A DNA stretch of 64,000 bases from Malachius bipustulatus (lineage: Eukaryota; Arthropoda; Insecta; Coleoptera; Melyridae): contig OU342631.1 in assembly GCA_910589415.1 (NCBI GenBank), forward strand, positions 992,001 to 1,056,000. The letters are read 5' to 3'. Every line of letters starts with the position of its first letter. Position 1 is the stretch's first letter. Positions 1 to 10,026 of the stretch are shown here, piece after piece. The notes beneath the pieces were generated by a model. That model was not told where the DNA came from. It searched no databases and worked only from the letters and a program-made list of their open reading frames with translations. The position numbers were made by a program, and so were the translations under genes.

Positions 1-1157
1 GAAACAGTTTACCATGGCAAATAATATTAGTTGCAATAATTCGCCTATGAATGAAGGCTCAGTACACTCTCAATGCTATATTATATTTTAATGAAATCGC
101 GACATTTCGTTGTTTTACACTCAATTTAACGATAATAATTCTGATTGGCTGAATTCCGAAGTTATTCGTTTATAGAACTACGTAAGTATGTCGCTGCTCG
201 TGAAAATAACCCCTACCTACTCCTATTTAAACCCTTATGTTGAGCTCCAAATTATTTTCAAATTCAGAACTTCTATTCGGGATGGAAAAACTTTGCTCGT
301 TATACCTACACTTTCACCGATATTAGCGTATTTTTTCAAACAGATCTGAAATTTATATATTAGACGATGATAGTCACTTATTTTTGACCCTCTTCTTGCA
401 GTACCATTTATAATTACATAATATCAAATTATTCGAAATATCTGAATTTTAAAGAACATACGATTTCTGGAAACAGCGCCTATTAAACGGCAGATCGATA
501 ATGCATTTCCTTCTTTTCGAGAATCTCTCAAGTAATGCAGTAACTCCATTTCAAATTATTTTCCTCTCCATGTCTCCACGGAATCCAATTTGCTGATCTA
601 GATCTTATTCCTTGGAAGTTAACGGAATCATCCGGGTCACTCAATTGTCTCAGTCTCCCAATCCAATGACCAGAAAAAGTCTCACGAGTAGGTTTCTACG
701 TTAAATCCAAGCAGAATCCCAACTGTTAGGTTGTTCTTGGCTATTCACATACACTGGGCATTATTGAAATGGGGATTATTCTAATTTGGGTACACCTAGT
801 ACTGGAACTAGAACACTAGTATACTAAATGTAGGGATGTTACAGGGTAATTATAGGGATGTTGTCATGGAGGATTCAATATACTTCGCATGGCATGCTAT
901 TAACTATCTGGTGTTGTTAGTTCAATAATGTAAAACCGTGCCTACTTCTCGTACTAAAACCGGCTGACGCTTTCAACTGTTCTTAATATTAGGTGTGGAC
1001 TGTCATTTATAGTTTTGTTTGAGGCTTTTGAGGTGCATATAATTCTGGTAGTTTTGTTTTCACTGTAACAGGGTGGTCTATCACATAATATAATATGTCC
1101 AGGAGCAGCATGTATAGAAGACTACAAAATTACAAAAAAAAAAAGATTGCGTAATTA
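1..1157. other. AT-rich DNA without recognised features
   Basis: No open frame of note, no terminal repeats and no splice-bounded coding segment were seen on either strand. It is probably intergenic or intronic. Confidence 0.4.
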
Positions 1158-1159
1158 TA

Positions 1160-1777
1160 CAGGGTGATCCCGAAATGGCGGACACGGTGTACAGGGTGTT
1201 GTAGTTGATGTTCAGAAAGACTGTAAATTTAAAACAAAAATGGTTTTCTCGGCTTCGTTACCGAGATATAGGGTGTCCTTTTTTTAAAATTAAAATAAAA
1301 ATGGATTGTCAAATTTAAACAACCTCCACTGGCAAAGCAAATGATTTGACATAACTATTACGATAGTGTTTTCTTTTTATTTTTTTTATTATCGGGAATG
1401 GAATTACAGGCATTCAAAGTTTACCTATTCCCTGAGTACAACAAAATTTTCAATGTGGCATCTTTGTTCGAATTCGAGATTTTGAATAATATTATTGACT
1501 ATGTCGTATCCGCGCAACGATTATTGTTTTAAGCTTTGTCGTGTTTCCATTTCATATGTTTCCATGGTAACATCTATCTGGGTATTGTAGACATACACAT
1601 TATTTTTCTGCCTGAAGAATGGTATCCAGTGCAGCGTTGTGACTTTATTTTCTACAAAAGTGGTCATATCTTCTTAAGTGAGTCATACTGGAGAAAAAAG
1701 TATGGCTCAACTTAGAATCTTTAATCCACAATGGATGCTGTGGTGCTGTCCGTGTCCGCCATTTCGGGATCATCCTG
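1160..1777. mobile_element. 618-bp MITE, TA target site
   Basis: The ends are 28-bp inverted repeats: 1160-1187 starts CAGGGTGATCCCGAAATGGC and 1750-1777 is its complement with one mismatch (CATCCTG for CACCCTG). A TA dinucleotide flanks each end (1158-1159, 1778-1779), which is the Tc1/mariner-type target duplication. No transposase frame lies inside, so this is a non-autonomous element that would need a transposase supplied elsewhere. Confidence 0.85.
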
Positions 1778-1779
1778 TA

Positions 1780-2561
1780 TAGTTCCTACCTAAATGTTTT
1801 ATTGTGGCAACTGAAATTTTTTTATTAATTATTTGCAGAAAATTATATATTTTTATTCATCATTAAATGCATGAGCCACTCAAAAGTTAAAAATTGATAT
1901 TATGTAAATTAAAAAAAATATATTGATCAAGGAATCTAGGTATGAGCCAAAATTTAATTTTAAAATTGACATTCAGAAGAATTATTTACGAGCTCCAAGA
2001 GTAGTAGTAGGTAATACGGACCTGTTTTAGATGATGTGTTAAGCAGTACATAATCATAAAAACCTTTATAAAAAAAACAACTTGGAAGATATTACGAAAA
2101 AATTATTTATTTTAATAAAACTTTACCACCCTGTATCTCAAAAGTTAAGACTTTTATGACATACGTTCTTATGAAGTTTTCTTCTTAAAATGGACCCAAA
2201 AATTACCTCCTTAAATATTGACATTCAATTACAAAGCACTCTGTATAGAACATCAAACTGCAAAGTTAATTAAACTGATTATTGTGGAACACAAATTAAT
2301 TATTGCTTTGTAAAACTTGAAAAATGAAAAGTGCAAAGTGCAACGTTGCAAAGTCTTTTGGTGGAATAGGGCCCAGATTTGCCTTCTTTTCTGGTCCCAG
2401 TCTGTTCCACAGAATAAGATGTAGGTAATGTAAAAAAACAGTTTAAAACATTTTTTAAATTATGTTTAAAACACGAAATTTAAACATCTGCTCAAATTAT
2501 GTTTAAAACAATAAAAATTGTTGTAAACAATAAAAAATAGGTATTTTGTTTAAATAATTTA
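1780..2561. other. AT-rich DNA, isolated CACCCTGTA half-site
   Basis: No coding signal. CACCCTGTA near 2127-2135 resembles the end of a CAGGGTG-type MITE, but no partner in the right place was found. Confidence 0.3.
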
Positions 2562-2899
2562 CAGTCTCTTTCTTTTGGTTTTCGTCTTTTGTCAATTGCT
2601 TTTCCTTATTTCTCAAATGCTTTTCCCATTTATCAAACGTCAGTGCGTGATTTTTCAATTGAAATTCCTCTTTTGTCAAATGAGATTCCTTTTTTACCAA
2701 ATGCTTTTCCGATGTTTATAATAATGTCACTGCACGTAAATAGGAAAAGCAATTGACATAAAGTGAAACTGATTTGACATAAAAGAAAATTGATTGATAA
2801 ATCAATGACTATAATCAATAATAGATAGAAACATAAGAAACTCATTTGACAAATAAGGAAAAGCAATTGACAAAAGAGGAAAACCAAAAGCAAAAGACT
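2562..2899. repeat. inverted repeat built of a 21-bp minisatellite
   Basis: Outer arms 2562-2619 and 2843-2899 are imperfect inverted copies of each other. Each arm is part of an array of 21-bp units: from about 2583 to 2711, units of the type TTTGTCAATTGCTTTTCC recur six times at exactly 21-bp spacing with substitutions, and the complementary unit recurs in the right half. Because 21 is divisible by 3, the minus strand stays partly open (about 65 codons) and reads as leucine-spaced heptads. I take this as a by-product of the period rather than a gene. Confidence 0.7.
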
Positions 2900-4548
2900 A
2901 TAAAACAGGGATTTTGCCAAACCTACACTGTATTTTATGACGACGCAGTTTGGGGTAAAAGTAATATGCACAGGGTTTAAATTAAGGGGGACAAAATAAT
3001 TTAAATTTCCTACTTGAATGAACATTTGGAGTTCACTACACGACAACAAATGAAATTTAATTAGGTACGATACTTCGAGCTGAGTGAATTGTTTCTGTTC
3101 GATATCGGAGATGTACATCAGATTGTTAGTCGCGGCATCAGAAAACATCAGACGGCATGCTGGAATTTGTCTCCAATTGCCACATAGGAAGGCTCTAACC
3201 TTCCGCAACATTTTATAAACGGTGATTTTTAATACCTATGAACATGATGTGGAGCTAAACCTCTTTCGGACCTTCAAAAGCATAATCGAAATTTAATGAG
3301 AAAAGTTTAGAAGCTTTTCGAGTTGCTCTTATTCAGCAGAATTATAATTTTGAAAACAATAATGATGAAACTTCACAGCCTTGAATGAAAAATTTCTTAT
3401 TTTTATCTATACAGGGTGATTCACAACTTGCTGCTTTTTCTTTGAGGGTTTTTGGACCACAGAATATTGATTGCATGCCCCGAAAAGAACTAAATTCAAA
3501 AAGCTATATTATGGTTTATGAAAAAAATTTATTTCATTCGCCGGTTGATTCACCGGTTGCAAACGGTGCCATACAAGATATTTTATTTAGCAATGAATGA
3601 TTGAGTAGGTAATTGAAATTATTTTTCGTTCTACTACAATATGTGTAAAGACACATCACATTGCTTTTCAGTAATTACCAAATAATAACCCATCATGACA
3701 TGCTCCCATCTCTGATTGATTCCATCAGGTTTTACTGATGAGTTCAGAACTCGCCCATATTATTATTCAAACTGCTGAGTTTTTCGATCTGTTGTTGAAA
3801 CACATGATTCAAAAATATCACAATGAGTGAGTCAAACAACAATAATAGTAGTATATAGTCGTTTATCGTCTAATCTAACAATTAAAGAATGTTACGTTTC
3901 CATGGTATTTGGGAGAAAGGACGCGCTGTACCCTCAAAACTTATTTTTGTTAATTTATATTCCATTACCTCTTCACTAACAATTATTGAAGCAAAATTTT
4001 TGAGACGATTTTTTATGATCTTTTGGTACAATTTTTACTTTACCGACTGGACAATAGAGTAGGTAAGTTGCTTTAAATCTCAATATTTTGAGTTCCCAAT
4101 ATAAGAAACCCACACAAATTTCAACTGAACTTTGAGAAACAATGAAATTATCAATAAAACTACTTTTTCGCATCACCCTGCATTGTGTTATCAGTTATCA
4201 CCCTGCATCTTCAATTGTGTTCAACCGTTATCTTTCAAAAATGGTTCTCCTTACCTGTCACATCCTGAACTTACCCTTGAAAGAATAATTCACAAGTTGT
4301 GAATTGGGCAAAATGGTAGTGGCCTCTACCGGCTGTGTAGCAATTCCTGTCGAAAAGTCGATGCCTCATAGCATATAAAACTGCATTGGGCCACTTTGTT
4401 TGAATGGCGCAAACTGCAGTCATGTCGGTAGTTCCGCGAATTATCGGTAGATGTCGCAACGTTCTCCGGGTCACTTGGAGCCGGATGAATATTTTAAACA
4501 ACTATCCGGGCCCTGGGGCGGTCGGCAGTTGCATCCTCCAGATATATC
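2900..4548. other. no recognised gene; weak MITE-like half-sites
   Basis: TA-preceded CAGGGTGAT at 3412-3420 and ATCACCCTG at 4172-4180 could be the ends of a decayed element of about 770 bp, but only nine bases match and the right end lacks a TA. The longest open frames here are under 80 codons and show no family motif. Confidence 0.25.
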
Positions 4549-4616
4549 TTTTCGATAGGTATATCACACTGATGAGCTCATAATAAGAGCGAAACAGTCC
4601 GTGTGCGATTTCGAAG
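4549..4616 (+). ncRNA. candidate type I hammerhead ribozyme
   Basis: All hammerhead core blocks are present in order: CTGATGA (4569-4575); stem II GCTC (4576-4579) paired with GAGC (4587-4590) around a 7-nt loop; GAAA (4591-4594); and a GTC cleavage triplet (4597-4599). Stem III is minimal, A4594-T4598 and C4595-G4597. Stem I has a proximal CAC (4565-4567)/GTG (4601-4603), an A4568/C4600 mismatch that a CpG-to-CpA change would explain, an internal loop, and a distal TTCGA (4551-4555)/TCGAA (4611-4615). Stem I with an internal loop and a tiny stem III is the form known from Penelope-like elements and retrozymes, where cleavage works better in dimers. The host element here is not identified. 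Confidence 0.75.
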
Positions 4617-5060
4617 GCTCTGTTTTGTTGACTGCCATAGAGCTCGATGGAAGCATGCCCGATATTTCATTGCTCTGTTTTCAACATACGATACGGCTCA
4701 CTTAATATTGTTCATAAGTTGGTATATAACTTAACTATATATTATAGTTATATATTAACTATATAATAATGATAATGGTAACTTAACTATATAACTTCTC
4801 AGATTTTATCACATAACTAAGCATTATAAAAAAAAATAATTAAAGAGCTTTGTTAAAAAGAGTTTTGTAAAGAAGTTTGTAAAGAAGTACAAGACCTAGC
4901 CAACTTTGTTATTCAGCTGAATTTGCCTATCTATAACCCTATCTACTTGATATTTTCGTAACCAATAGAAAACTTTTTTCACTCTTGTGATTCCTTGGCT
5001 CGCCTCAAGGTCCGCTTCAATCCCCCCGTATAAATCGAGCGCAGAGTAACTAACAGTAGT
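4617..5060. other. AT-rich spacer before the DIRS element
   Basis: Contains overlapping AT palindromes around 4730-4795 (repeats of AACTATATA). No coding potential. 4617-4700 may belong to whatever element carries the hammerhead. Confidence 0.3.
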
Positions 5061-5118
5061 CATAATTATATGATCAAACGAACTTACCTTAGGTGAAGTT
5101 CGATCATAATTATGTGAG

Positions 5119-5243
5119 GCGTCTGGTCCGAAGATATTCTTAATTTATATACTATGTAGTCCGCCACTGGTGTACTACCGCGCACAATTTTTAAAGACTC
5201 TTTCCATCCCTACTCTCTGTCCCCTTTTCACCAATACGTCATT
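5119..5243 (+). repeat. DIRS left inverted terminal repeat
   Basis: 125 bp starting GCGTCTGGTCCGAAGATATT; by eye it is identical to the complement of 10027-10151. It is preceded by a left-end-only extension (5069-5118) that folds on itself (AACTTACCT...AGGTGAAGTT). Confidence 0.93.
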
Positions 5244-5312
5244 TTTTGTTTAAACCTTCTTTGGAATAATCGCAACCAGGGGCAAAGGTTTCCTGGGTTG
5301 GGTAGGGAAGTG

Positions 5313-5436
5313 ATATCTTCGGACCAGACGCCTCACATAATTATGATCGAACTTCACCTAAGGTAAGTTCGTTTGATCATATAATTATGTTTCAGCGTCT
5401 GGTCCGAAGATATTCTTAATTTATATACTATGTAGT
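5313..5436 (-). repeat. DIRS internal complementary region
   Basis: 5313-5389 is the reverse complement of the left outer end (5061-5137), and 5382-5436 matches the complement of the right outer end (10110-10164). The halves overlap by the 8-bp core TAATTATG. This is the template that joins the two ends during circle formation in DIRS-1-type replication. It lies downstream of the recombinase ORF, as in known elements. Confidence 0.92.
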
Positions 5437-5493
5437 TGTTTAAAGTTTTAGTTGCGATTATAATATGGATAAATTAATATACATATGTATTCT

Positions 5494-5702
5494 TCTATAA
5501 ACCAACAAAACCTATTTTTTATGCTATAAAAAATCATTAAGTGAAAATAACATGTAATATGTTCTATAATAGGAAGGCACTGATATAAGAAATTAATGTA
5601 GCCATCTACAAATGAACAAAACATATTTTCTACACAATGAAAAATTATTTAGTGAGAATAACATGTAATATGTTCTATATGAGTAAGGCACTTATATAAG
5701 AA
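5494..5702. repeat. two diverged about 111-bp direct repeats in DIRS 3' region
   Basis: Copies share AACATGTAATATGTTCTATA at about 111-bp spacing with similar flanks (AACAAAAC..., GAAAATAAC, AAGGCACT). They fill most of the stretch between the internal complementary region and the recombinase stop. Confidence 0.7.
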
Positions 5703-5768
5703 CTCTTAATAAGAGGAAATAAATCTGAATACTTTTAGAAAGGTAACAGTGCAACGTAACTGAAAGTT

Positions 5769-6710
5769 CTATTTGTTGGTTAATTTAAGTATCGCACTCG
5801 CAAATTCGTTCCTGGTGTCAACCGGCCTGTTATAGAATTTGGCAAATGTTGATGTCCCTGACCATCCTGCCGTTCTACAAATATCCGCAAGAGCGACGCC
5901 CTGTCGAAGGGCTGCTGATGTGGCTGCGTGACGCGTTGAATGCGGTTTGAATCTTCTTATATCAACTCCTGCCTTCTCGAGAACATTCTTGACCCATCTG
6001 CTAAGAGACTGTTTTGTAGCAATCGCATGGGGTTTGTAGTAACTCAAGAAAACAAAATCGATGTTAGGTTTTCGTACGGGACTTGTCATCTGTATGTAAG
6101 ACTGTAACGCTGTAGCCGCACACAGGGCCGGACGTTCCTTAAAGAATGGAATATGTAGGACCGGTTGACTCCGTGAAACACCAGATGTTTTTATAGGGTC
6201 TGTTATTAATATTTGTAGTTTGTCCTCTTCTTCGATAATATTCGACAGACGTATTAAAGAAATAGTTTGCAAACGTCCGCCAGTTATCAGAGCGAGGAGC
6301 GTTACGGTTTTTTGAGCAAGAAATTTCATGTCACTTGCGTTGTTTGTTTCCAAATAATCAAGGACAAGTTGGGGATCCCACGTGCTATCATACCTAGGTT
6401 GGGCTGGTCTGAGTCGTGAGACACCCTTCATGAACCTCTTCAGTGTCGGGTCGGCTCCCAGCTCAGCGGGCAGTATTAAGGACAGAGCTGCCCTATGAGA
6501 ATTGAAACTTCCGAATTTGTGGTGGCCGGTATCCAGCAAGTGCTGAAGGAATTGTATAACTTCAAGACCCGTTGACTGAAAGAATGAAAATCCTCCTTTG
6601 GTGCAGAATTCATGCCAAAGTTTATAGGTTGTGTTGTATTGTTTGACTGTCGACTTTGACAGTGACGAAAGTATAGTATTTACTGCTGATTGAGGCATTC
6701 CCTTTTTCAT
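5769..6710 (-). CDS. DIRS tyrosine recombinase
   Basis: 313 residues from an ATG at 6710. It is a lambda-integrase-type tyrosine recombinase expected to integrate the circular DNA copy. The catalytic set is complete: Arg146 (TGGRLQTI), His257 and Arg260 (KPHSTRHAA), Trp283 (GWSGTS) and nucleophile Tyr293 (KFYNRP). The N-terminal 100 residues are the usual helical core-binding domain (SALSKST-VKQYNTTYKLW-like start, then SHRAALS). Length is normal for DIRS recombinases. Its ATG overlaps the stop of the upstream RT ORF by 4 nt (ATGA, 6707-6710), suggesting stop-restart translation. No internal stop or frameshift was seen, so the enzyme looks intact. Confidence 0.95.
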   Translation of the reverse strand: MKKGMPQSAVNTILSSLSKSTVKQYNTTYKLWHEFCTKGGFSFFQSTGLEVIQFLQHLLDTGHHKFGSFNSHRAALSLILPAELGADPTLKRFMKGVSRLRPAQPRYDSTWDPQLVLDYLETNNASDMKFLAQKTVTLLALITGGRLQTISLIRLSNIIEEEDKLQILITDPIKTSGVSRSQPVLHIPFFKERPALCAATALQSYIQMTSPVRKPNIDFVFLSYYKPHAIATKQSLSRWVKNVLEKAGVDIRRFKPHSTRHAATSAALRQGVALADICRTAGWSGTSTFAKFYNRPVDTRNEFASAILKLTNK

Positions 6711-8689
6711 AAATGCTTGGCTGATAATTTCGCTACCAGAAAAGAGAGATCCCTGGCAAGTGGATGTTCCTTGCTAAAGGGAGAAGAGAGAAGTTTCGGA
6801 TTAGGCTCGAACCTTATCGGACAGTCTACAGCAAATTTCATAAAAAGTGTAAACCAAGGCTGCGAAGGCCAATTGGGAACCACCACTATACCCTCTGCTT
6901 TGTCCTGGATTATTTTTCGTATTACCCTAAGAATGAGCGAAAAAGGAGGAAAAGCATAGAAGAAGCTTTCCCCCCAATGAAGTGTGAAAGCGTCAACTGC
7001 TACCGAGTCTGGATCTGGTAGCCATGATACATACTTTTCACACTTGTAGTTGATGTTTGACGCAAACAAGTCAATCTCAGGCCGACCGAATTTTGTCACG
7101 ATTGTATCGAAAGCCTCGGAAGACAGGGTCCACTCGGTTTCAGTTGCCTTATAACGAGATTCTTTATCGGCTAGCCAGTTATTTTTAGAATTAATATATG
7201 ACGCAAAAAGCCACAAGTTGAGTTTTTCGCACCATTGCCATATTTGTCTCGCCAAAGAGGCGAGCAATGGGTATTGAATGCTTCCCATCCTATTAACATA
7301 GGACACCGCCGTGGTATTGTCGCATCTGATAAGGACATTACCCCCAGAAATTCTGGACGCGAAGCATTTGATCCCATAGAATACCGCTTGTAGCTCTAAA
7401 TAATTGATGTGATTAGATTTGTCAACGTCTGACCAGAAACCGTGTGTTCGTTCTGATCCAGAACAGGCGCCCCAACCTGTTCTGCTTGCATCGGTGTAAA
7501 TTTCTATGTGAAACTGGTCTTTTCGAATATCATTGTAAGTCGTCCTTATATGTTCCTTCCACCAATTAAGATCGGGGAGGAGAACCGTATGATGCAAGAT
7601 CATGCTAGCGTTATAATTAGCCTTATGCTTGTTGAGGGCCAGGTACTTTTCTCTTTCTAGTCTCTTCGTATACATCCATCCGTATTTCACGGCTGGGCAA
7701 GCAGAGACTAAAATCCCAACGAGTTTGGCCAAATCCCGGATCTTGCAACTAGTTTTCTGTGAAAAGGTATGCGCTAACCGCTCTATGTTAAGTCTCTTTT
7801 CGTCGGTTAGTTCCAATCTCATTTTTTGGCTGTCGAAAATAAAGCCTAGAAACTTTACTCTCTGGGTGGGCGTAAGATGACTTTTATCTTTGTTTATAAT
7901 GAAACCGAGTGATATTAATAACTCCGTGGTTACGTTTACTTTTTCCCTGCAGTCCTTAAGGGAGTCCCCCAAAATTAAAAAGTCGTCCAGGTAATTGACA
8001 CAGGATATTCCCCTGGATCGAAGGATTTTTAAAATCGGTTTCATTAGCTTCGTGAAGCATAAGGGGCCTATGGACAGCCCAAAAGGAAGACAAGAAAATT
8101 CGTAAAGAATCCCCTTAAAAGAAAATCTCAGATATTTTCTAAATTCTCCATCGACTGGCACTAGAAAATAGGCATCCTGCAGGTCTATAGTGGCCATGAA
8201 GGAATTTTTGTGAATCAACTTCGATGCCGTGCGGTAATCCTCCATTTTAAAATGAGAAGGATTCAGGAAACTATTGAGGTTTTTTAAATTAAGGATAAAT
8301 CTCTTTTTGCCGTTGGCCTTGTCTGCCAGAAAAATGTTTGAGACAAACTGATCCCTGTGGGGAGTACATTCATGAACTGCCCCCTTCCTACGAAGATCTG
8401 AAATAACATGTGTCATGTTATCTAGCTCCGAGGGAGAGAAATTTTTATTATTGCAAGGCTTCAATTGTCGTGGAAGGCTTGAGAATGTAAATTTTAGCCC
8501 TTTAATCCAGGACAAGAGCGTGGTGTCTGATGTTATTTCGCTCCACTTTTTATAAAATAGGACCAGCCTGCCTGCAATTTTTGATACACTTACCTCTAAC
8601 GTCTTCGTTGGTATTGATGTCTCCTTGAGGGTTGCCCTCTCGGTGGTCTCGTCTCCCCCCTTTGACGAGCCGGGCGGTCTCGGTTTAAA
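6707..8689 (-). CDS. DIRS reverse transcriptase / RNase H / methyltransferase-like ORF
   Basis: Makes DNA from the element RNA. There is no ATG at the front: the frame is open from 8728, overlaps the gag end in the -1 frame, and is reached at the heptamer 8683-8689. Counting from Leu/TTG at 8515, the RT has Asp111 (ATIDLQDAY) and YLDD at 175-178. RNase H follows with Asp342 (YTDAS), Glu374 (YLELQA), Asp399 (RCDN) and Asp450 (LADKESR). The C-terminal block from about 461 (FGRPEIDLFAS, then FYAFPPFS and VVPNWPSQPWF) is the conserved DIRS segment usually called methyltransferase-like. The stretch before 8515 (AGRLVLFYKKW...SWIKG) matches the normal DIRS RT start, showing that the protein begins upstream of 8515. 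The frame looks intact to the TGA at 6707. Confidence 0.93.
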   Translation of the reverse strand, partial: FKPRPPGSSKGGDETTERATLKETSIPTKTLEVSVSKIAGRLVLFYKKWSEITSDTTLLSWIKGLKFTFSSLPRQLKPCNNKNFSPSELDNMTHVISDLRRKGAVHECTPHRDQFVSNIFLADKANGKKRFILNLKNLNSFLNPSHFKMEDYRTASKLIHKNSFMATIDLQDAYFLVPVDGEFRKYLRFSFKGILYEFSCLPFGLSIGPLCFTKLMKPILKILRSRGISCVNYLDDFLILGDSLKDCREKVNVTTELLISLGFIINKDKSHLTPTQRVKFLGFIFDSQKMRLELTDEKRLNIERLAHTFSQKTSCKIRDLAKLVGILVSACPAVKYGWMYTKRLEREKYLALNKHKANYNASMILHHTVLLPDLNWWKEHIRTTYNDIRKDQFHIEIYTDASRTGWGACSGSERTHGFWSDVDKSNHINYLELQAVFYGIKCFASRISGGNVLIRCDNTTAVSYVNRMGSIQYPLLASLARQIWQWCEKLNLWLFASYINSKNNWLADKESRYKATETEWTLSSEAFDTIVTKFGRPEIDLFASNINYKCEKYVSWLPDPDSVAVDAFTLHWGESFFYAFPPFSLILRVIRKIIQDKAEGIVVVPNWPSQPWFTLFMKFAVDCPIRFEPNPKLLSSPFSKEHPLARDLSFLVAKLSAKHL

Positions 8690-9918
8690 TGACCCGCTGA
8701 GGAACGAGAGCTCTGGCGCGGGAAAGGTCTAATTATTTTAGAAGCGGTAAAGGAGGGAGGTATGGCCGATTGTTGGGGCCGCATCTCTCTTCCCGTCCTT
8801 TCTAATAATTTAGCCTCTTTAATCTTATCAGAAAGATCTGACCCGAAGAGAAATTCCCCTGGTGAGGAATGCTCCGCTATAGTTTTCACGGATTTGTTCA
8901 AGATCGGGGTTATGAGATCCCGTCTAGTTTTAGACATGGTAAAAAATAAATCCGCTAAAATTTTACCGGAATCTATCAAGGGCGCCAGAGTTTTGTCCTT
9001 AACCTCCTTTGCCTGGGAGTGGCTTTCATCTAAGATGAAGGTGAGTGCCTTCCCCAGAGCTGACATACTCGCGCCCAACTGGTTTTGAAAACCTATGTAA
9101 CACTCATCTCTTTTAATGTAAGATGGGGACATAATTGCCGCAATTTCAGGATTAATGCGAGGAGGTATAAGAGCTTTACAGTTCTCCGGAGGAGAGTGTC
9201 GGGCCCCTGTTTCAGCCCTGACCTCCTTGGAAAGACCTTTCGATAGAAGCGAAGTCCACCTGGATGTTAAAGCCTGATGTAAGGCATAGGAACTATTCTG
9301 CTTCTTGTCCGGGTCCTCCCCGAGGACTTCCAGTACATCCTCTGGAAGATCCTCGTCATTATTAATGATTAAAGGCGGAGAATTGTCACCTAGTAACTCC
9401 ACCGGGGGCGTATGATTTCGTTCAGACGCTCCCGCCACCACTGTCACGCCGCGCGGGCCGTGAGCTACGGGTGAACAGCTGCCTGAATCAGGTCGACTGT
9501 GCGAAAAGGATGCCCTAGTACCAGCACCAGCAGCACTGATGCCTGTTGGGCTGTTCTCATAACGCGGGCGACGAGATGCCGTGCCGCTCGGGTCACGGTC
9601 ACCCCCCCTACGTTTCTTCCTCGTTCTTTCTCTCGACCTGACGCGCGTCGGGCCGCCCGGGCTCCGATCGCGTCTGCCATATTGGTCGGTGCCGTGTTGC
9701 CACGAGTTACTGGAGCGGGAGCGAGATCTTCCCTGCTGGGAAGGAGAAGATGCTGAAGTACCCATTGGATTTGCTCCGCAAGGCGATCCACCATCCCGGC
9801 AACGTTGCTGTCTGCTTGCAGCAATTTGCCGTTGTAACCCTTCAATCCTCCGTAATAGCTCCTTCTTTGAAATATGCTTTTCTCTTGAGCGGCTTCGTGA
9901 TCCTCTTGACCTACCCAT
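8596..9918 (-). CDS. DIRS gag-like ORF1, Ser/Arg-rich
   Basis: 440 residues from an ATG at 9918. The likely role is nucleic-acid binding and assembly of the retrotransposition particle. The N-terminal 140 residues are dominated by Ser/Arg runs (MGRSRGSRSRSREK; later RGRSRSRSSNS), with a short amphipathic stretch (ELLRRIEGLQRQIAASRQQ) that could be a coiled coil. The middle (about 180-370) is acidic then mixed and resembles the helical domain of DIRS ORF1 proteins. The C-terminus is Arg/Gln/Pro-rich. No CCHC knuckle is present, which is usual for DIRS ORF1. The stop TAG (8598-8596) sits 90 nt past the slippery heptamer. ORF1 proteins are poorly conserved, so identification leans on position. 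Confidence 0.85.
   Translation of the reverse strand: MGRSRGSRSRSREKHISKKELLRRIEGLQRQIAASRQQRCRDGGSPCGANPMGTSASSPSQQGRSRSRSSNSWQHGTDQYGRRDRSPGGPTRVRSRERTRKKRRGGDRDPSGTASRRPRYENSPTGISAAGAGTRASFSHSRPDSGSCSPVAHGPRGVTVVAGASERNHTPPVELLGDNSPPLIINNDEDLPEDVLEVLGEDPDKKQNSSYALHQALTSRWTSLLSKGLSKEVRAETGARHSPPENCKALIPPRINPEIAAIMSPSYIKRDECYIGFQNQLGASMSALGKALTFILDESHSQAKEVKDKTLAPLIDSGKILADLFFTMSKTRRDLITPILNKSVKTIAEHSSPGEFLFGSDLSDKIKEAKLLERTGREMRPQQSAIPPSFTASKIIRPFPRQSSRSSAGHLNRDRPARQRGETRPPRGQPSRRHQYQRRR
8683..8689 (-). promoter_or_regulatory. T TTA AAC slippery heptamer, -1 frameshift site
   Basis: Minus strand reads CAT TTA AAC CGA in the gag frame, so the heptamer is phased X XXY YYZ. It lies inside the 133-nt window (8728-8596) where the gag and RT frames are both open, 90 nt before the gag stop. 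GC-rich sequence follows (8682-8640) and could fold; I did not model it. Confidence 0.75.
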
Positions 9919-10026
9919 TATCTGGAAGAGGATTTACAACTTAGTTAGTCTTAATACTTACAAGAAATCCGTTTATTGTTCAACGAACCTCCAACAGCGT
10001 CCACGCGGCAGTAGCACAAGAAAACG

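Noticed and set aside
2503..2700. heptad-repeat (coiled-coil-like) short protein
   Set aside because: The heptads follow from the 21-bp repeat period; no homology or start context.
2633..3211. 192-codon minus-strand open frame
   Set aside because: Half of it reads through the 21-bp minisatellite, and no domain or splice context supports a protein.
3735..3760. second hammerhead at CTGATGAGTTCAGAACTC
   Set aside because: The palindrome mimics stem II, but no GAAA block or cleavage triplet follows.
5360..5395. AAGGTAAGT and TTTCAG in the DIRS internal region as an intron
   Set aside because: Only about 30 nt apart, below any workable intron size; both motifs follow from the end sequences.
8513..8515. 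TTG as the true start of the DIRS RT ORF
   Set aside because: Conserved DIRS RT N-terminal residues are encoded upstream of it, in the part reached by frameshift.
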